A stretch of DNA of 64,000 nt from assembly GCF_030142155.1 (NCBI RefSeq), contig NZ_CP126247.1:2666001-2730000 (forward strand), written 5' to 3'. This DNA is from Arthrobacter sp. zg-Y820. GTDB taxonomy: Bacteria; Actinomycetota; Actinomycetes; Actinomycetales; Micrococcaceae. This document shows, piece by piece, positions 1 through 10,258 of the stretch (position 1 is its first letter; the number at the start of each line of letters is the position of its first letter). A program made the translations under genes and the position numbers. Below the pieces are notes generated by a model. That model was not told the DNA's origin. It made no database searches and saw only the letters and a program-made list of their open reading frames with translations.

Positions 1-550
1 ATGGCTGCTGGCCATCCAGCTGCCGGTGTTTCCCCCGGACGGCCGGCAGGACCCCCGCATTGACGCCACCCATGTCACTGACTTCTATGTGCTGGACGGC
101 CTGCTGACGCGGGAGTGGGACGCGTCCTGGGACGCTGTCATGCACCTGGTCCTTCCGGGAATCGCGCTCGGCACCATTCCGCTGGCCATTATTGTCCGCA
201 TCACGCGGGCCTCGGTCCTGGAAGTCCAGGGTGCTGACTACGTCCGCACCGCCCGGGCCAAGGGCCTGATGGAAAAAACCATCCGCGGCCGCTTCGTGCT
301 CCGCAACGCCATGCTCCCCGTGACCACAACCATCGGCCTGCAGACCGGACTCCTGATTTCGGGTGCCGTCCTGACCGAGACCGTCTTTGCCTTCAGCGGC
401 GTCGGGCGGTTCCTGCGCGACGCCATCTTCAATCTGGACTATCCGGTCCTGCAGGGATTCATTATTTTCATCGCCATAGCCTATTCACTGATCAATCTGC
501 TGGTTGACATTTCCTATGGCTTTATCGACCCGAGGGTGAGGGTGCAATGA
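1..550 (+). CDS. Peptide ABC transporter permease, DppB type (5' end outside window)
   Basis: The reading frame is open from base 2, so the gene begins before the window and only its C-terminal part (about 182 residues) is visible. It has hydrophobic membrane segments and the cytoplasmic EAA-type loop (around TARAKGLMEKTIRGRF) that contacts the ATPase in importers of the DppB/OppB family. It overlaps the next permease gene by four bases (ATGA), so the two are translationally coupled. The family imports di- or oligopeptides, and sometimes nickel or other solutes; the substrate cannot be read from this fragment. Confidence 0.9.
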   Translation, partial: WLLAIQLPVFPPDGRQDPRIDATHVTDFYVLDGLLTREWDASWDAVMHLVLPGIALGTIPLAIIVRITRASVLEVQGADYVRTARAKGLMEKTIRGRFVLRNAMLPVTTTIGLQTGLLISGAVLTETVFAFSGVGRFLRDAIFNLDYPVLQGFIIFIAIAYSLINLLVDISYGFIDPRVRVQ

Positions 551-1491
551 GTACGGTTCTCCCACCGGCGCCCGGCGGCGCCATCCGGCCCGACGAGCCC
601 GCAGCAACAGCCGACGTCAGGGGCAGCGGGATGTGGCAGTCGGCCTTTGCCCGGCTGCGGCACAATCCGGCGGCCATCGCTGGAGCGGTGATCGTCGGCG
701 TCTTCATCCTGGTTGCCCTGCTGGCTCCGCTGCTGGCACCGTTCGGCGGCGACGATCTGCCCGGACGAACCGACATCACGCCCACCAGCATTCCCGGACC
801 GGGCGACATAGCCGGCTATCCGCTGGGGCTGGACCGTTTTGGCGGCGATGTCCTGTCCAAGCTGATCTGGGGCGCGCGCGCCTCGCTGATCATCGGCATC
901 GTCTCCACCGCCCTCGGCCTGGCCGGCGGGATGCTGCTCGGTGTCATTGCCGGCGGGCTGGGCGGCTGGGTGGACAACGTCATCATGCGGTTCGTTGACA
1001 TCCTGCTCTCCGTTCCGAACCTGCTGCTGGCCGTCAGCATTGCCGCGATCCTGGGGCAGAACACCTACGCGATCATGATCGCCATCGGGGTGTCGCAGGT
1101 GCCCATCTTCGCCCGCCTGCTGCGCTCGTCAATGATCTCCCAGCGCAGCGCCGACTACATTCTCTCGGCACAGTCGCTGGGCCTGAGCCGGCGCACCATC
1201 ACCATGAGCCACCTGCTGCCCAACAGCATGGGCCCGGTGATCGTGCAGGGAACCCTGACCCTGGCCACCGCCGTGATTGACGCAGCAGCCCTGTCCTTCC
1301 TGGGGCTGGGCGGCGGCAAGCCGCAGACCGCGGAGTGGGGACGCATGCTCACCTACGCGCAGAACGAGCTGGCCGTGGCGCCGCAGCTGGCGTTCCTGCC
1401 GGGCATCTGCATCGCCGTGACGGCACTGGGCTTCACCCTTTTGGGCGAGTCGCTGCGCGAGGCATTGGATCCCAAGACCCGCAAAAAGTAG
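547..1491 (+). CDS. Peptide ABC transporter permease, DppC type
   Basis: This 314-residue membrane protein is the partner permease of the upstream DppB-like gene. It has a cytoplasmic N-terminus, a first membrane helix near residues 37-60, a periplasmic-type domain of about 60 residues and a typical EAA loop (SQRSADYILSAQSLGLSRR) before the last helices. The start ATG overlaps the stop of the previous gene. The ATPase and binding protein of the probable same importer lie just downstream but in separate transcription units. A strong hairpin follows the stop codon. Confidence 0.92.
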   Translation: MSTVLPPAPGGAIRPDEPAATADVRGSGMWQSAFARLRHNPAAIAGAVIVGVFILVALLAPLLAPFGGDDLPGRTDITPTSIPGPGDIAGYPLGLDRFGGDVLSKLIWGARASLIIGIVSTALGLAGGMLLGVIAGGLGGWVDNVIMRFVDILLSVPNLLLAVSIAAILGQNTYAIMIAIGVSQVPIFARLLRSSMISQRSADYILSAQSLGLSRRTITMSHLLPNSMGPVIVQGTLTLATAVIDAAALSFLGLGGGKPQTAEWGRMLTYAQNELAVAPQLAFLPGICIAVTALGFTLLGESLREALDPKTRKK

Positions 1492-1533
1492 GCAGCTTCC
1501 GGCACCTGCGCGACGCAAAAAACACGACGCATA

Positions 1534-1579
1534 AGACAGGCAGAGGTGCCGCCCCGCGGGGCGGCACCTCTGCCTGTCT
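1534..1579. terminator. Bidirectional intrinsic terminator (near-perfect 46-nt palindrome)
   Basis: Bases 1534-1555 and 1558-1579 are exact reverse complements (22-bp stem) around a two-base centre. The hairpin lies between the convergent permease gene and the fused ATPase gene. Only a short T run follows on the + strand. Confidence 0.8.
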
Positions 1580-1660
1580 TTGAGGACTTTGGTCCCGGTT
1601 AAAGCCTTTGGTCCCGGGCCGGTTCTCCGGCCCGGAACCTTCCCGATCAGGAGGCCGGGA

Positions 1661-3439
1661 TCAGGAGGCCAGCTCGTCCTCGGAGATGTCCAGTTCGTTG
1701 CCCGGGATCGAAGCCAGCAGTTTCCGCGTGTAGGGGTGCCGGGGGTTCGAAAAGACTTCCTCCGACGACGCCGCTTCCACCAGCTCCCCGTCCTTCATGA
1801 CGCAGACGTAATCCGAGATCAGCCGGACCACGGCCAGGTCGTGGGAGATGAAGAGGTAGCTCAGTCCGAGTTCGGCCTGCAGGTCACCCAGCAGTTTCAG
1901 GATCTGGGCCTGAACCAGTACGTCCAGGGCCGACACCGGCTCGTCGCAGACGATCAGCTCGGGCTTCAGCGCCAGCGCCCGGGCAATCGCCACGCGCTGC
2001 CGCTGCCCGCCGGACAGCTCCGCGGGATAGCGGCGCAGCATCGACTGCGGCAGCGCCACCTGCTCCATCAGCTCACGCACCCGCGCGGCCCGCTCGATCT
2101 TGGACCCGCGCTTGTACGTCTTCAGCGGCTCGTCCAGGATCCGCTCGATCGTGAACATGGGATCCAGGGAGGAGTACGGATCCTGGAAAATCGGCTGGAC
2201 ACGCTGCCGGAATTCACGCAGCTTGCCCTTTTCCAAACCTCCGACATCGATCCCGTCGAAGGTAATCGTTCCGCTGGTGGGTTCAATCAGCTTCAGCAGC
2301 ATTCTGGCGGTGGTGGTCTTGCCGGAGCCGGACTCCCCCACGATCGCCACGGTCCGGCCGCGGGGAATGTCCAGGGTCACGTTACGCGCGGCATAGAAGT
2401 CCTCGGACCGCCCGCGGATCTTGAACACCTTGGTCAGGTCGCGGATTTCCACGATGTTGTCCGGTGCGGCCGTGCTGCCGGCACCGGCGTCCCCGGCGTC
2501 GTGCCCCGCCGCCCCGGCGACGGCGACGTCGTCGGCCAGCCCCGCTTCGCCGTCGCGCTCCGCGAAGGCCTGCTCGGCGAGTTTCAGCCGCTGGGCCGCC
2601 GGCACGGTAAAGGCACCGGGGCTCAGCCGCACGGCTGCCACGCTGGGCGCCGCTGAAACCAGGGCCTGCGTGTAGGGATGCTGCGGATCCTCCAGCAGCT
2701 GGCGGGCGGGGCCGGTTTCCACCACCAGCCCGCGGTGCATCACCACCAGCTCGGAAGCGCGTTCGGCGGCCAGCCCCAGGTCATGCGTAATCAGCAGCAC
2801 CGAGGTGCCCAGTTCCTCGGTCATCTTGCCGATCTGGTCCAGGATCGTCCGCTGCACCGTCACGTCCAGGGCCGACGTCGGTTCATCAGCGATCAGCAGC
2901 CGCGGCCGGCAGGCCAGGCCAATGGCGATCAGTGCGCGCTGGCGCATGCCGCCGGAGAACTCATGGGGATACTGTTTGGCCCGCTCCGCGGCGTCGGGCA
3001 GGCCCGCTGCGGTAAGGACCTCGATGACCTTGCGGTCCAGGTCCTTGGACGTGGCCATCCCGTGCACCAGCAGGGTCTCCGCCACCTGGGTGCCGATCTT
3101 CGTGACCGGGTTCAGGTTGGACATCGGATCCTGCGGCACCAGCCCGATGGAGCGCCCCCGGATGGCCCGCATCTTGGTCTCGGGCATCCCCACCAGCTCG
3201 GTTCCGTCAAAGCGGATGCTGCCGGAGGCGACCTTGCCGTTGCCCGGCAGCAGGCCAATCACGGCCATGGCGGTGGTGGACTTTCCGGATCCCGACTCGC
3301 CCACAATGGCCAGCGTCTTTCCCCGGGGAAGGGCGAAGGAGGCGCTCTTCACCGCCTGCACCTCGCCGTCGGTGGTCCGGAAGTTAACCGCGAGATCGGT
3401 CACCTCAAGCAGGGGAACGTCAGGGCTGATTTCAGTCAT
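1661..3439 (-). CDS. Fused double ABC ATPase for peptide import (DppD-DppF type)
   Basis: The 592-residue protein carries two complete nucleotide-binding domains in one chain. The first has Walker A near residues 47-55 (GESGSGKST), signature near 160-168 (EFSGGMRQR) and Walker B near 181-187 (LLIADEP). An Ala/Gly/Asp-rich linker spans about 295-325. The second has Walker A near 367-375, then LSGGQRQR and LIVCDEP. In most bacteria these are two genes. I chose the ATG at 3439 because AGGATAGGG sits just upstream; a longer frame to 3544 lacks this support. It lies between the permeases (+) and the binding protein (+) but on the opposite strand, so ATPase synthesis is uncoupled from both. Confidence 0.92.
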   Translation of the reverse strand: MTEISPDVPLLEVTDLAVNFRTTDGEVQAVKSASFALPRGKTLAIVGESGSGKSTTAMAVIGLLPGNGKVASGSIRFDGTELVGMPETKMRAIRGRSIGLVPQDPMSNLNPVTKIGTQVAETLLVHGMATSKDLDRKVIEVLTAAGLPDAAERAKQYPHEFSGGMRQRALIAIGLACRPRLLIADEPTSALDVTVQRTILDQIGKMTEELGTSVLLITHDLGLAAERASELVVMHRGLVVETGPARQLLEDPQHPYTQALVSAAPSVAAVRLSPGAFTVPAAQRLKLAEQAFAERDGEAGLADDVAVAGAAGHDAGDAGAGSTAAPDNIVEIRDLTKVFKIRGRSEDFYAARNVTLDIPRGRTVAIVGESGSGKTTTARMLLKLIEPTSGTITFDGIDVGGLEKGKLREFRQRVQPIFQDPYSSLDPMFTIERILDEPLKTYKRGSKIERAARVRELMEQVALPQSMLRRYPAELSGGQRQRVAIARALALKPELIVCDEPVSALDVLVQAQILKLLGDLQAELGLSYLFISHDLAVVRLISDYVCVMKDGELVEAASSEEVFSNPRHPYTRKLLASIPGNELDISEDELAS

Positions 3440-3484
3440 TTCCCTATCCTGCCTTACTTGGAGCAGTGGTGTGAGCCGTGTCTC

Positions 3485-3507
3485 ACCGGCCCTTGCCGGT
3501 TTTTTTT
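3485..3507 (+). terminator. Rho-independent terminator on + strand in the divergent ATPase/binding-protein gap
   Basis: ACCGGC (3485-3490), a CCTT loop and GCCGGT (3495-3500) are followed directly by seven further Ts. It points towards the binding-protein gene, whose start is 158 bases further on, so it would end either antisense transcripts from the ATPase region or a long binding-protein leader. Confidence 0.65.
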
Positions 3508-3664
3508 CATTTAGACTGTCAATCCACGCATATTGTCCAGACATGGCCAGCCATGCACTCGGGCACGGGTGCCGAAAACAGCGATGGAAACACCGTTAGG
3601 CACCACCGTGCGAGAACCGTCAGACCACACCAGGGATGGAGCGTCCCGGAGGAGAACAACAGCT

Positions 3665-5341
3665 GTGACAGATCCCGGCATCGGCCGCCGCTCCTTCCTT
3701 CGGGCCGGTGCCCTCCTCGGGGCACTCGCCCTCGCCGGATGCACCGCCACCCCGCCCGACAGCAACGCCACCGCTTCGGCTTCCGCCTCCGGCTCCCAGG
3801 GCGGACCCAGCGCCACCTTCACCTTCGCCACCGCCGCACGCCCGTCGGGGCTGGATCCGGCCCTGGTCACCGACACCGAGAGCCACCGGGTCACGCGCCA
3901 GATCTTCGAGGGCCTCGTGGGCGTCGATGCCCTGACCTCCGCGCCCACCCCGCTGCTGGCCGAGAGCTGGACCGAGTCGGAGGACGGCCGCAGCTACACC
4001 TTCGCGCTGCGCAAGGGCGTCACCTTCCACGACGGGGAGCCGTTCAACGCCGACGCCGTCTGCGCGAATTTTGAGCGCTGGTACCACCTGCCCGCCTCCG
4101 CCCGCGGAGTCGGCAATCTTGCCTACCAGTCAGTCTTCAACTCCTATTCGGACCGTCCGGAACTGGCGGTGTACAAATCCTGCACCGCTGTGGACGAACA
4201 CACGGTTCGGATCGACCTGGCCACGCGCCTGACCGGATTCATTCCGGCACTGGCCTCGCCCGAGTTTGCCATGTCCTCGCCCAAGGCCCTCCGGCAGTTC
4301 AACGCCGATGCCCTCAGCTCCGAAAAGGACGGCCAGAGGCTCTCGGAATATGCCCTGCACCCGGTGGGCACCGGACCGTTCTTCCTGGAATCCTGGGAAG
4401 GCGACGAAGTGCGCCTGGCAACCTACCCCGACTACTGGGGCGAACGCGGGCAGATCGCGGGCATCGTCTTCAAGACGATGACCAGTCCCGAAAGCCGGCT
4501 CCGCGCCCTGAAAAGCGGGCAAGTGGACGGCTACGACCTCGTCACCGTGGCCGATGTGGACGACCTGGCCCGCAACGGCCTGCAGATCCTGCAGCGCGAC
4601 CCGTACTCGGTCCTGTATCTGGGCATCAACCAGGCCTTCCCGGGCCTGGACAACGTCAAGATGCGCCAGGCCATTGCCCACGCCATCGACAAGGGCGCGC
4701 TCCTGGAGGGACTGTTCCTGAACGGAACCAAGCAGGCCAACCAGTTCGTTCCCGAAAAGCTCGGTGTCTCCTCCGGATCCGTGACCAGCTACGGATACGA
4801 CCCAGAACGGGCCGCCGAGCTGCTCAAGGAGGCCGGCTACAAGGGCGCCGAACTGCCCTTCCACTATCCCCGCCACGTCACCCGCGCGTATCTGCCGACA
4901 CCGGAGCGGGTGTACGCCGAGCTCAGCCGCCAGCTAACTGCCGTTGGCCTGAATATTAAGCCGGTTCCGGTGGAATGGTCCGACGATTATCTGCAGAGCG
5001 TGCAGCGCAGCGGTGACCGCGCCCTGCACCTGCTGGGCATCAGCGGCACCTACGACGATCCGGACAACTTCGTGGGCAGCCTGTTCGGCAGCTACACCGA
5101 GGAATTCGCCTACGACGACGCGCAGCTGCTGAGCAAGATTGACCGGGCACGCACCCTGGAATCCGGACCGGAACAGACCGAGGCGTACACGGCCATCAGC
5201 GACCGGATCGCCACCCGGGTGCCGGCCATTCCGCTGGCCTTTCCGATCTCCGCGCTGGCGTTCTCCCCCAGAGTCGCCGTCTATCCGACCTCTCCCCTGC
5301 TCAACGAAGTCTTCAACCGGATCGAGCTCCGCGAACCGTAA
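3665..5341 (+). CDS. Peptide ABC transporter substrate-binding lipoprotein, Tat-exported (SBP family 5)
   Basis: The 558-residue protein starts at GTG 3665, behind GGAGGA at 3648-3653. This start puts a twin-arginine motif (RRSFLRAG, residues 8-15) and a lipobox (LAGC, Cys26) at the normal positions; an upstream frame to 3533 would bury them. The mature part matches SBP family 5 (DppA/OppA), with the usual opening about an extended chain binding two lobes, for example ESWTESEDGRSYTFALRKGVTFHDGEP. Folding before export through Tat is inferred from the motif. It is divergent from the fused ATPase gene and is the likely binding subunit of the importer begun at position 1. Confidence 0.92.
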   Translation: MTDPGIGRRSFLRAGALLGALALAGCTATPPDSNATASASASGSQGGPSATFTFATAARPSGLDPALVTDTESHRVTRQIFEGLVGVDALTSAPTPLLAESWTESEDGRSYTFALRKGVTFHDGEPFNADAVCANFERWYHLPASARGVGNLAYQSVFNSYSDRPELAVYKSCTAVDEHTVRIDLATRLTGFIPALASPEFAMSSPKALRQFNADALSSEKDGQRLSEYALHPVGTGPFFLESWEGDEVRLATYPDYWGERGQIAGIVFKTMTSPESRLRALKSGQVDGYDLVTVADVDDLARNGLQILQRDPYSVLYLGINQAFPGLDNVKMRQAIAHAIDKGALLEGLFLNGTKQANQFVPEKLGVSSGSVTSYGYDPERAAELLKEAGYKGAELPFHYPRHVTRAYLPTPERVYAELSRQLTAVGLNIKPVPVEWSDDYLQSVQRSGDRALHLLGISGTYDDPDNFVGSLFGSYTEEFAYDDAQLLSKIDRARTLESGPEQTEAYTAISDRIATRVPAIPLAFPISALAFSPRVAVYPTSPLLNEVFNRIELREP

Positions 5342-5436
5342 GTACCTGCACCCCGCGCTCCGGCAAGCTCAGGTGATTTTAGTAAGGGGACCGGTAGCGA
5401 TACGCTTCTAGGGCTAGCGCCCTCGCGACTGGAGAT

Positions 5437-6933
5437 ATGAAGTTGACTGCTAATAGCCCGGCGGACAAGTCCGCAACCAAAACCGATGTTCTGCTGATCG
5501 GCGGCGGCATCATGAGCGCGACCCTCGGGGCGTTCCTGAAGCAGCTCCAGCCTGATTGGGACATTTCCCTATTTGAGCGCCTCGACCGTGCCGGGCTGGA
5601 AAGCTCGGACCCCTGGAACAATGCCGGCACCGGCCATGCCGCGCTCTGCGAGCTGAACTACAGCCCCGCAGCGGCCGACGGTTCCGTTGACCCGGCGAAG
5701 GCCGTGGGCATCAACGAACAGTTCCAGGTTTCGCGCCAGTTCTGGTCCCACATGGTCTCCTCCGGCCACATCTCGAACAGCTTCATCAACCCGCTGCCGC
5801 ACATGAGCTTCGTCTGGGGTGACGCGCACTCCGAATACCTGCGCCGCCGCTACGAGTCGCTGAGCGCGCAGCCGCTGTTCAAGACCATGGAGTTCTCGGA
5901 GGATCCGGCCAAGCTGGCCGAATGGGCTCCGCTGATCATGGAGGGCCGGAACCCCTCCCAGCGTGTTGCCGCCTCCCGCGTCGCGGGCGGCACCGACGTC
6001 GATTTCGGCGCCCTGACCCGAGAGCTCACCGGCTACCTGGGCAACAACGGCGTGGAGATGAACTACGGCCACGAGGTCAACAACGTCTCCCGGTCCTCCA
6101 ACGGCGGCTGGGACGTCAAGGTCAAGAACCGCGCCACCGGGCAGTCCCGGACGGTTTCGGCCCGCTTTGTCTTCATCGGCGGCGGCGGCGGTGCCCTGCA
6201 TCTGCTCCAGGCCTCGGGCATTCCCGAGGGCAAGGGCTTCGGCGGCTTCCCCGTCTCCGGCCAGTTCCTGCGCTCCACCGACGACTCGATCATCTCCCGG
6301 CACAACGCCAAGGTGTACGGCCAGGCCTCGGTGGGCGCCCCGCCCATGTCGGTGCCGCATCTGGACACCCGCTTCGTCAACGGCCAGCGTTCGCTGCTGT
6401 TCGGCCCGTACGGCGGCTTCTCCCCCAAGTTCCTCAAGAGCGGTTCCTACCTGGACCTGCCCGGATCGGTCCGCCCGGACAACCTGCTGCCGATGCTGGC
6501 CGTCGGCAAGGACAACATGTCCCTGGTGAAGTACCTGATCACCGAAGTGCTGAAAACCCGCGAGGGCAAGACCAAGGCACTGCAGGAATTCGTTCCCGGA
6601 GCTGTCACCGAGGGCTGGGACCTGATCACCGCCGGCCAGCGCGTGCAGGTCATCAAGAAGGATCCGAAGAAGGGCGGCGTGCTGCAGTTCGGCACCGAAC
6701 TCATCACCGCCGCCGACGGCTCCGTGGGTGCCCTGCTGGGCGCCTCCCCGGGCGCCTCCACCGCTCCGCCGATCATGGTGAACCTGCTCAAGCGCTGCTT
6801 CCCCGCCGAATTCGGCGGCTGGGAGGCCAAGATCAAGGACATGATCCCGGGCTACGGCGTCAAGCTCAACGAAAATGAGTCCCTGCTGGACGAAATCACC
6901 CAGGACACCAACCGCGTCCTCGGCCTGAACTAA
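5437..6933 (+). CDS. mqo: Malate:quinone oxidoreductase
   Basis: This 498-residue flavoprotein oxidises malate to oxaloacetate and passes electrons to the quinone pool at the inner face of the membrane, as part of the TCA cycle and respiratory chain. The N-terminus has the FAD-binding glycine motif ([13 protein letters not shown], about residues 19-31), followed by the family-typical stretch [20 protein letters not shown]. Length matches the family. The ATG is preceded by GGAGA. The gene stands alone, with a hairpin downstream. Confidence 0.96.
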   Translation: MKLTANSPADKSATKTDVLLIGGGIMSATLGAFLKQLQPDWDISLFERLDRAGLESSDPWNNAGTGHAALCELNYSPAAADGSVDPAKAVGINEQFQVSRQFWSHMVSSGHISNSFINPLPHMSFVWGDAHSEYLRRRYESLSAQPLFKTMEFSEDPAKLAEWAPLIMEGRNPSQRVAASRVAGGTDVDFGALTRELTGYLGNNGVEMNYGHEVNNVSRSSNGGWDVKVKNRATGQSRTVSARFVFIGGGGGALHLLQASGIPEGKGFGGFPVSGQFLRSTDDSIISRHNAKVYGQASVGAPPMSVPHLDTRFVNGQRSLLFGPYGGFSPKFLKSGSYLDLPGSVRPDNLLPMLAVGKDNMSLVKYLITEVLKTREGKTKALQEFVPGAVTEGWDLITAGQRVQVIKKDPKKGGVLQFGTELITAADGSVGALLGASPGASTAPPIMVNLLKRCFPAEFGGWEAKIKDMIPGYGVKLNENESLLDEITQDTNRVLGLN

Positions 6934-6961
6934 CCGCACCGCCGCATCATTTTTACCCGTT

Positions 6962-6994
6962 GGACCGGGCCGACCCATCCGGTCGGCCCGGTCC
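6962..6994 (+). terminator. Probable terminator after mqo
   Basis: A 13-bp perfect GC-rich stem (6962-6974 with 6982-6994) with a seven-base loop lies 29 bases after the mqo stop. The T tail is poor. Confidence 0.6.
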
Positions 6995-7078
6995 TTCGAA
7001 CTATCTGCACCGGTACGGTTTCCCCGTCCGGAACGTTTTGCCGATCTACGTCAGTTCCGCCCTTCCTAAGGCAGGCTC

Positions 7079-10000
7079 ATGGACCGCTTGGCCAAGCTTT
7101 CCCTCTCCAACCGGGCGCTCATTGCCCTGATCACCGTTTTCACGGTGGTCTTCGGCGTGATCTCCATGGGGTCGCTGAAGCAGGAGCTCATCCCCTCGCT
7201 GGAGTTCCCGCAGATCAGCGTGATCACGGCCCTGCCCGGCGCGTCCCCGGAGGTGGTGGACAAGCAGATCAGTGAACCCCTCGAAGGCGCGCTCACCGCC
7301 GTCGAAGGCCTGGAATCCTCCTCGGCCACCTCGCGTTCCTCGATTTCCACCATCAACCTGACCTTTGCCTACGGCACCGACCTGGACCGCGCCCGCGGCC
7401 AGGTGGACCGGGCAATCTCGAACGCCCGGCAGCTGCTGCCCGACGACGTGAATCCGCAGTCCCTGGCCGGCAGCATCAGCGACTTCCCGATCGTGTACAT
7501 GGCAGTGTCCTCGGATCAGCCGCTGGCCGAGCTCAACAGCGAACTGCAGCGGCTGACGGTTCCGCGGCTGCAGAAGATCGAAGGGGTGCGGACCGCCGAA
7601 GTCACCGGCGGCTCCACCCGGAGCATCGCCATTCTTCCCGACTCCGCGGCCCTCGCCGCCCTGGGGGTTGGGCCGTCGGCCATCTCGGAGGCACTGGAAA
7701 ACAGCGGCGCCCTGGTGCCTGCCGGCACCGTTTCCGAGGACAGCCGGACCCTGCCCATCCAGGTGGGCAGCCCGCTGGACAGCCTGGAGAAAATCGCCGC
7801 CCTTCCGGTCGAATCCACGCAGGACTCCGGAGCGGGCGCCGATCCGGTGACCATCGGCGACGTCGCGACCGTGGACATCGCCGAAGATGAGAACACCTCC
7901 ATCACCCGCACCAACGGGGAGCCGACGCTGGCGGTGTCCATCACCAAGACCCCCGCCGGCGACACCGTGGGCATTTCGCACGAGGTTCTGGACCTGCTGC
8001 CGGCACTGGAAGCCGAGCTCGGCAACGGCGCGAAATTCACCGTGGTCTTCGATCAGGCGCCCTTCATTGAAGAATCCATCTCCAACCTGACCACCGAGGG
8101 CATCCTGGGCCTGGGCTTCGCCGTCCTGGTGATCCTGGTCTTCCTGCTCTCGGTGCGTTCCACCCTGGTCACCGCCGTGTCCATTCCGCTGTCCCTGCTG
8201 GTGACGTTCATCGGCCTGCTGGCGTTCGGGTATTCCCTGAACATTTTGACCCTGGGCGCGCTGACCATTGCGATCGGCCGCGTGGTGGACGACTCCATTG
8301 TGGTCATTGAAAACATCAAGCGGCACCTGGGCTACGGCACCGACAAGCGGACCGCCATCCTGACCGCCGTCCGCGAAGTGGCCGGCGCCATCACCGCCTC
8401 GACCCTGACCACAGTGGCCGTTTTTGCGCCGATTGCGTTTGTCGGCGACCTGGCCGGTGAACTTTTCCGGCCGTTCGCCATCACCACCTCCCTGGCGCTG
8501 CTGGCATCGCTGCTGGTGTCCCTGACGATTGTGCCGGTGCTGGCGTACTGGTTCCTGAAGTCATCTCCCCCGGTCGCCGATCCCGCCGCGTACCGCGCCG
8601 ACGCCGAAGCCCGGGAGTCCCGGACGCCCCTGCAGCGCGGCTATCTGCCGATCCTGCGCACCACGCAGCGGCATCCCGTCTACACCCTGGCCGCCGGCCT
8701 CGTCGTCCTGGTCGGAACCGCGGCGATGACCCCGCTGCTGCAGACCAACCTGCTCGGAGACACCGGGCAGAACACGTTCAGCGTGCGGCAGGAAATGCCG
8801 CCGGGCACCGCACTGGAAACCACCTCGGCGGCTGCCGAAGAGGTGGAGGAGACGCTGCGCGGCACCGAGGGCGTCAAGGATGTCCAGGTCACCATGGGCA
8901 CCTCGAGTTCGGGGTTTGCCGCCTTTACCGCCGGCGGATCCGCGGTGGCTTCGTACACCGTCATCACCGAGCCCGGGGTGGACCAGGTGGCGCTGCGGGA
9001 GACCGTCAGCGCCGAGCTGGACGGCCTGGACGACGACGCCGGGAACCTCACCCTGGGAACCACCGGCGGCGGTTTCGGCACCTCGAACACCGTGGACATC
9101 AGCCTCTCCGCCGGTGATCCCGCCGAGCTGCAGCCGGCCGCCGAGCAGGTCACAGAGGCGATGTCCGAGCTGCCCGCAGCCGCCGAAGTCACCAGCAACC
9201 TGTCCTCCTCCTCCCCCGTGGTCCAGATTTCGATCGACCGCGCCAAGGCGGTGGCGGCCGGGCTGAATGAGCAGCAGATCGCCGGCCTGATGGCCTCGAC
9301 CCTGAGTCCGCTGCCGGGCGGAACCATCCGGATCGGCACCGACGACTTCCCGGTCCTGATCGGCGAGGGAACCACCGTCACCAGCATTGAGCAGCTCAGT
9401 GCCGTGCCGGTGCCCGCCGGCTCCGGCACGGTGCCGCTGAGCTCGCTGGCGACGGTCGAGGAAGTGGATGTCCCGACGTCGATTTCCTCCTCCGGCGGCG
9501 AGCGCACCGCCGTCGTCTCCGTGGCCCCGGCGGGCGACAACCTGGGGGCGGCGATCACCGAGGTGCAGGCCCAGCTCGACGGGCTGGAGCTGCCGGCCAG
9601 CGTCACCGCCACCCTCTCCGGTGCCGCCACCCAGCAGAACGAGTCCTTCACCCAGCTCGGACTGGCGCTGCTGGCGGCCATCGCCATTGTGTACGTGATC
9701 ATGGTGGCGACGTTCAAATCCCTGGTCCAGCCGCTGATCCTGCTCGTCTCCGTGCCGTTTGCCGCCACCGGGGCGATCCTGCTGCTGCTGGTCACCGGGG
9801 TGCCGCTGGGTCTTCCCTCCCTGGTGGGCATGCTGATGCTCGTCGGCATTGTGGTGACCAACGCCATCGTGCTGGTGGACCTGATCAACCAGTACCGCCG
9901 GCCGCACGACGGGCGGCCGGGAATGAACGTCCCGGATGCCATCATGAAGGGTGCCCGGCAGCGGCTGCGCCCGATCCTGATGACCGCGCTGGCGACGGTG

Positions 10001-10225
10001 TTTGCGCTGACCCCGATGGCGCTGGGCGTCACCGGAGAGGGCGGCTTCATTTCCCGGCCGCTGGCCATCGTGGTGATCGGCGGACTGGTGTCCTCGACCG
10101 TGCTGACCCTGATCCTGGTGCCGGTGCTGTACCGGCTGGTGGAGGGGTCGCGGGAAAAGCGGCGGGCCGGATCCGCCGATGCATCCGGCGGGTTCGCCCC
10201 GGCAGGTGCCGGCCCCACGGAATGA
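7079..10225 (+). CDS. RND-family exporter permease (AcrB/HAE1-like)
   Basis: A 1048-residue inner-membrane transporter of the resistance-nodulation-division type. It has the duplicated architecture of the family: helix 1 near residues 13-33, a large extracytoplasmic loop, a helix bundle with the proton-relay Asp pair (GRVVDDSIVVIEN), then a second loop and a second bundle (GIVVTNAIVLVDLINQ). No periplasmic adaptor or outer-membrane channel gene is next to it, as expected for a Gram-positive; such pumps (SwrC-like) act alone. Substrates could be drugs, detergents or lipids. The C-terminal tail after the last helix is short and Gly/Ala-rich. Confidence 0.9.
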   Translation: MDRLAKLSLSNRALIALITVFTVVFGVISMGSLKQELIPSLEFPQISVITALPGASPEVVDKQISEPLEGALTAVEGLESSSATSRSSISTINLTFAYGTDLDRARGQVDRAISNARQLLPDDVNPQSLAGSISDFPIVYMAVSSDQPLAELNSELQRLTVPRLQKIEGVRTAEVTGGSTRSIAILPDSAALAALGVGPSAISEALENSGALVPAGTVSEDSRTLPIQVGSPLDSLEKIAALPVESTQDSGAGADPVTIGDVATVDIAEDENTSITRTNGEPTLAVSITKTPAGDTVGISHEVLDLLPALEAELGNGAKFTVVFDQAPFIEESISNLTTEGILGLGFAVLVILVFLLSVRSTLVTAVSIPLSLLVTFIGLLAFGYSLNILTLGALTIAIGRVVDDSIVVIENIKRHLGYGTDKRTAILTAVREVAGAITASTLTTVAVFAPIAFVGDLAGELFRPFAITTSLALLASLLVSLTIVPVLAYWFLKSSPPVADPAAYRADAEARESRTPLQRGYLPILRTTQRHPVYTLAAGLVVLVGTAAMTPLLQTNLLGDTGQNTFSVRQEMPPGTALETTSAAAEEVEETLRGTEGVKDVQVTMGTSSSGFAAFTAGGSAVASYTVITEPGVDQVALRETVSAELDGLDDDAGNLTLGTTGGGFGTSNTVDISLSAGDPAELQPAAEQVTEAMSELPAAAEVTSNLSSSSPVVQISIDRAKAVAAGLNEQQIAGLMASTLSPLPGGTIRIGTDDFPVLIGEGTTVTSIEQLSAVPVPAGSGTVPLSSLATVEEVDVPTSISSSGGERTAVVSVAPAGDNLGAAITEVQAQLDGLELPASVTATLSGAATQQNESFTQLGLALLAAIAIVYVIMVATFKSLVQPLILLVSVPFAATGAILLLLVTGVPLGLPSLVGMLMLVGIVVTNAIVLVDLINQYRRPHDGRPGMNVPDAIMKGARQRLRPILMTALATVFALTPMALGVTGEGGFISRPLAIVVIGGLVSSTVLTLILVPVLYRLVEGSREKRRAGSADASGGFAPAGAGPTE

Positions 10226-10258
10226 TTCGTGCCGAACCGTCGTTGTGGCACCATGTAG

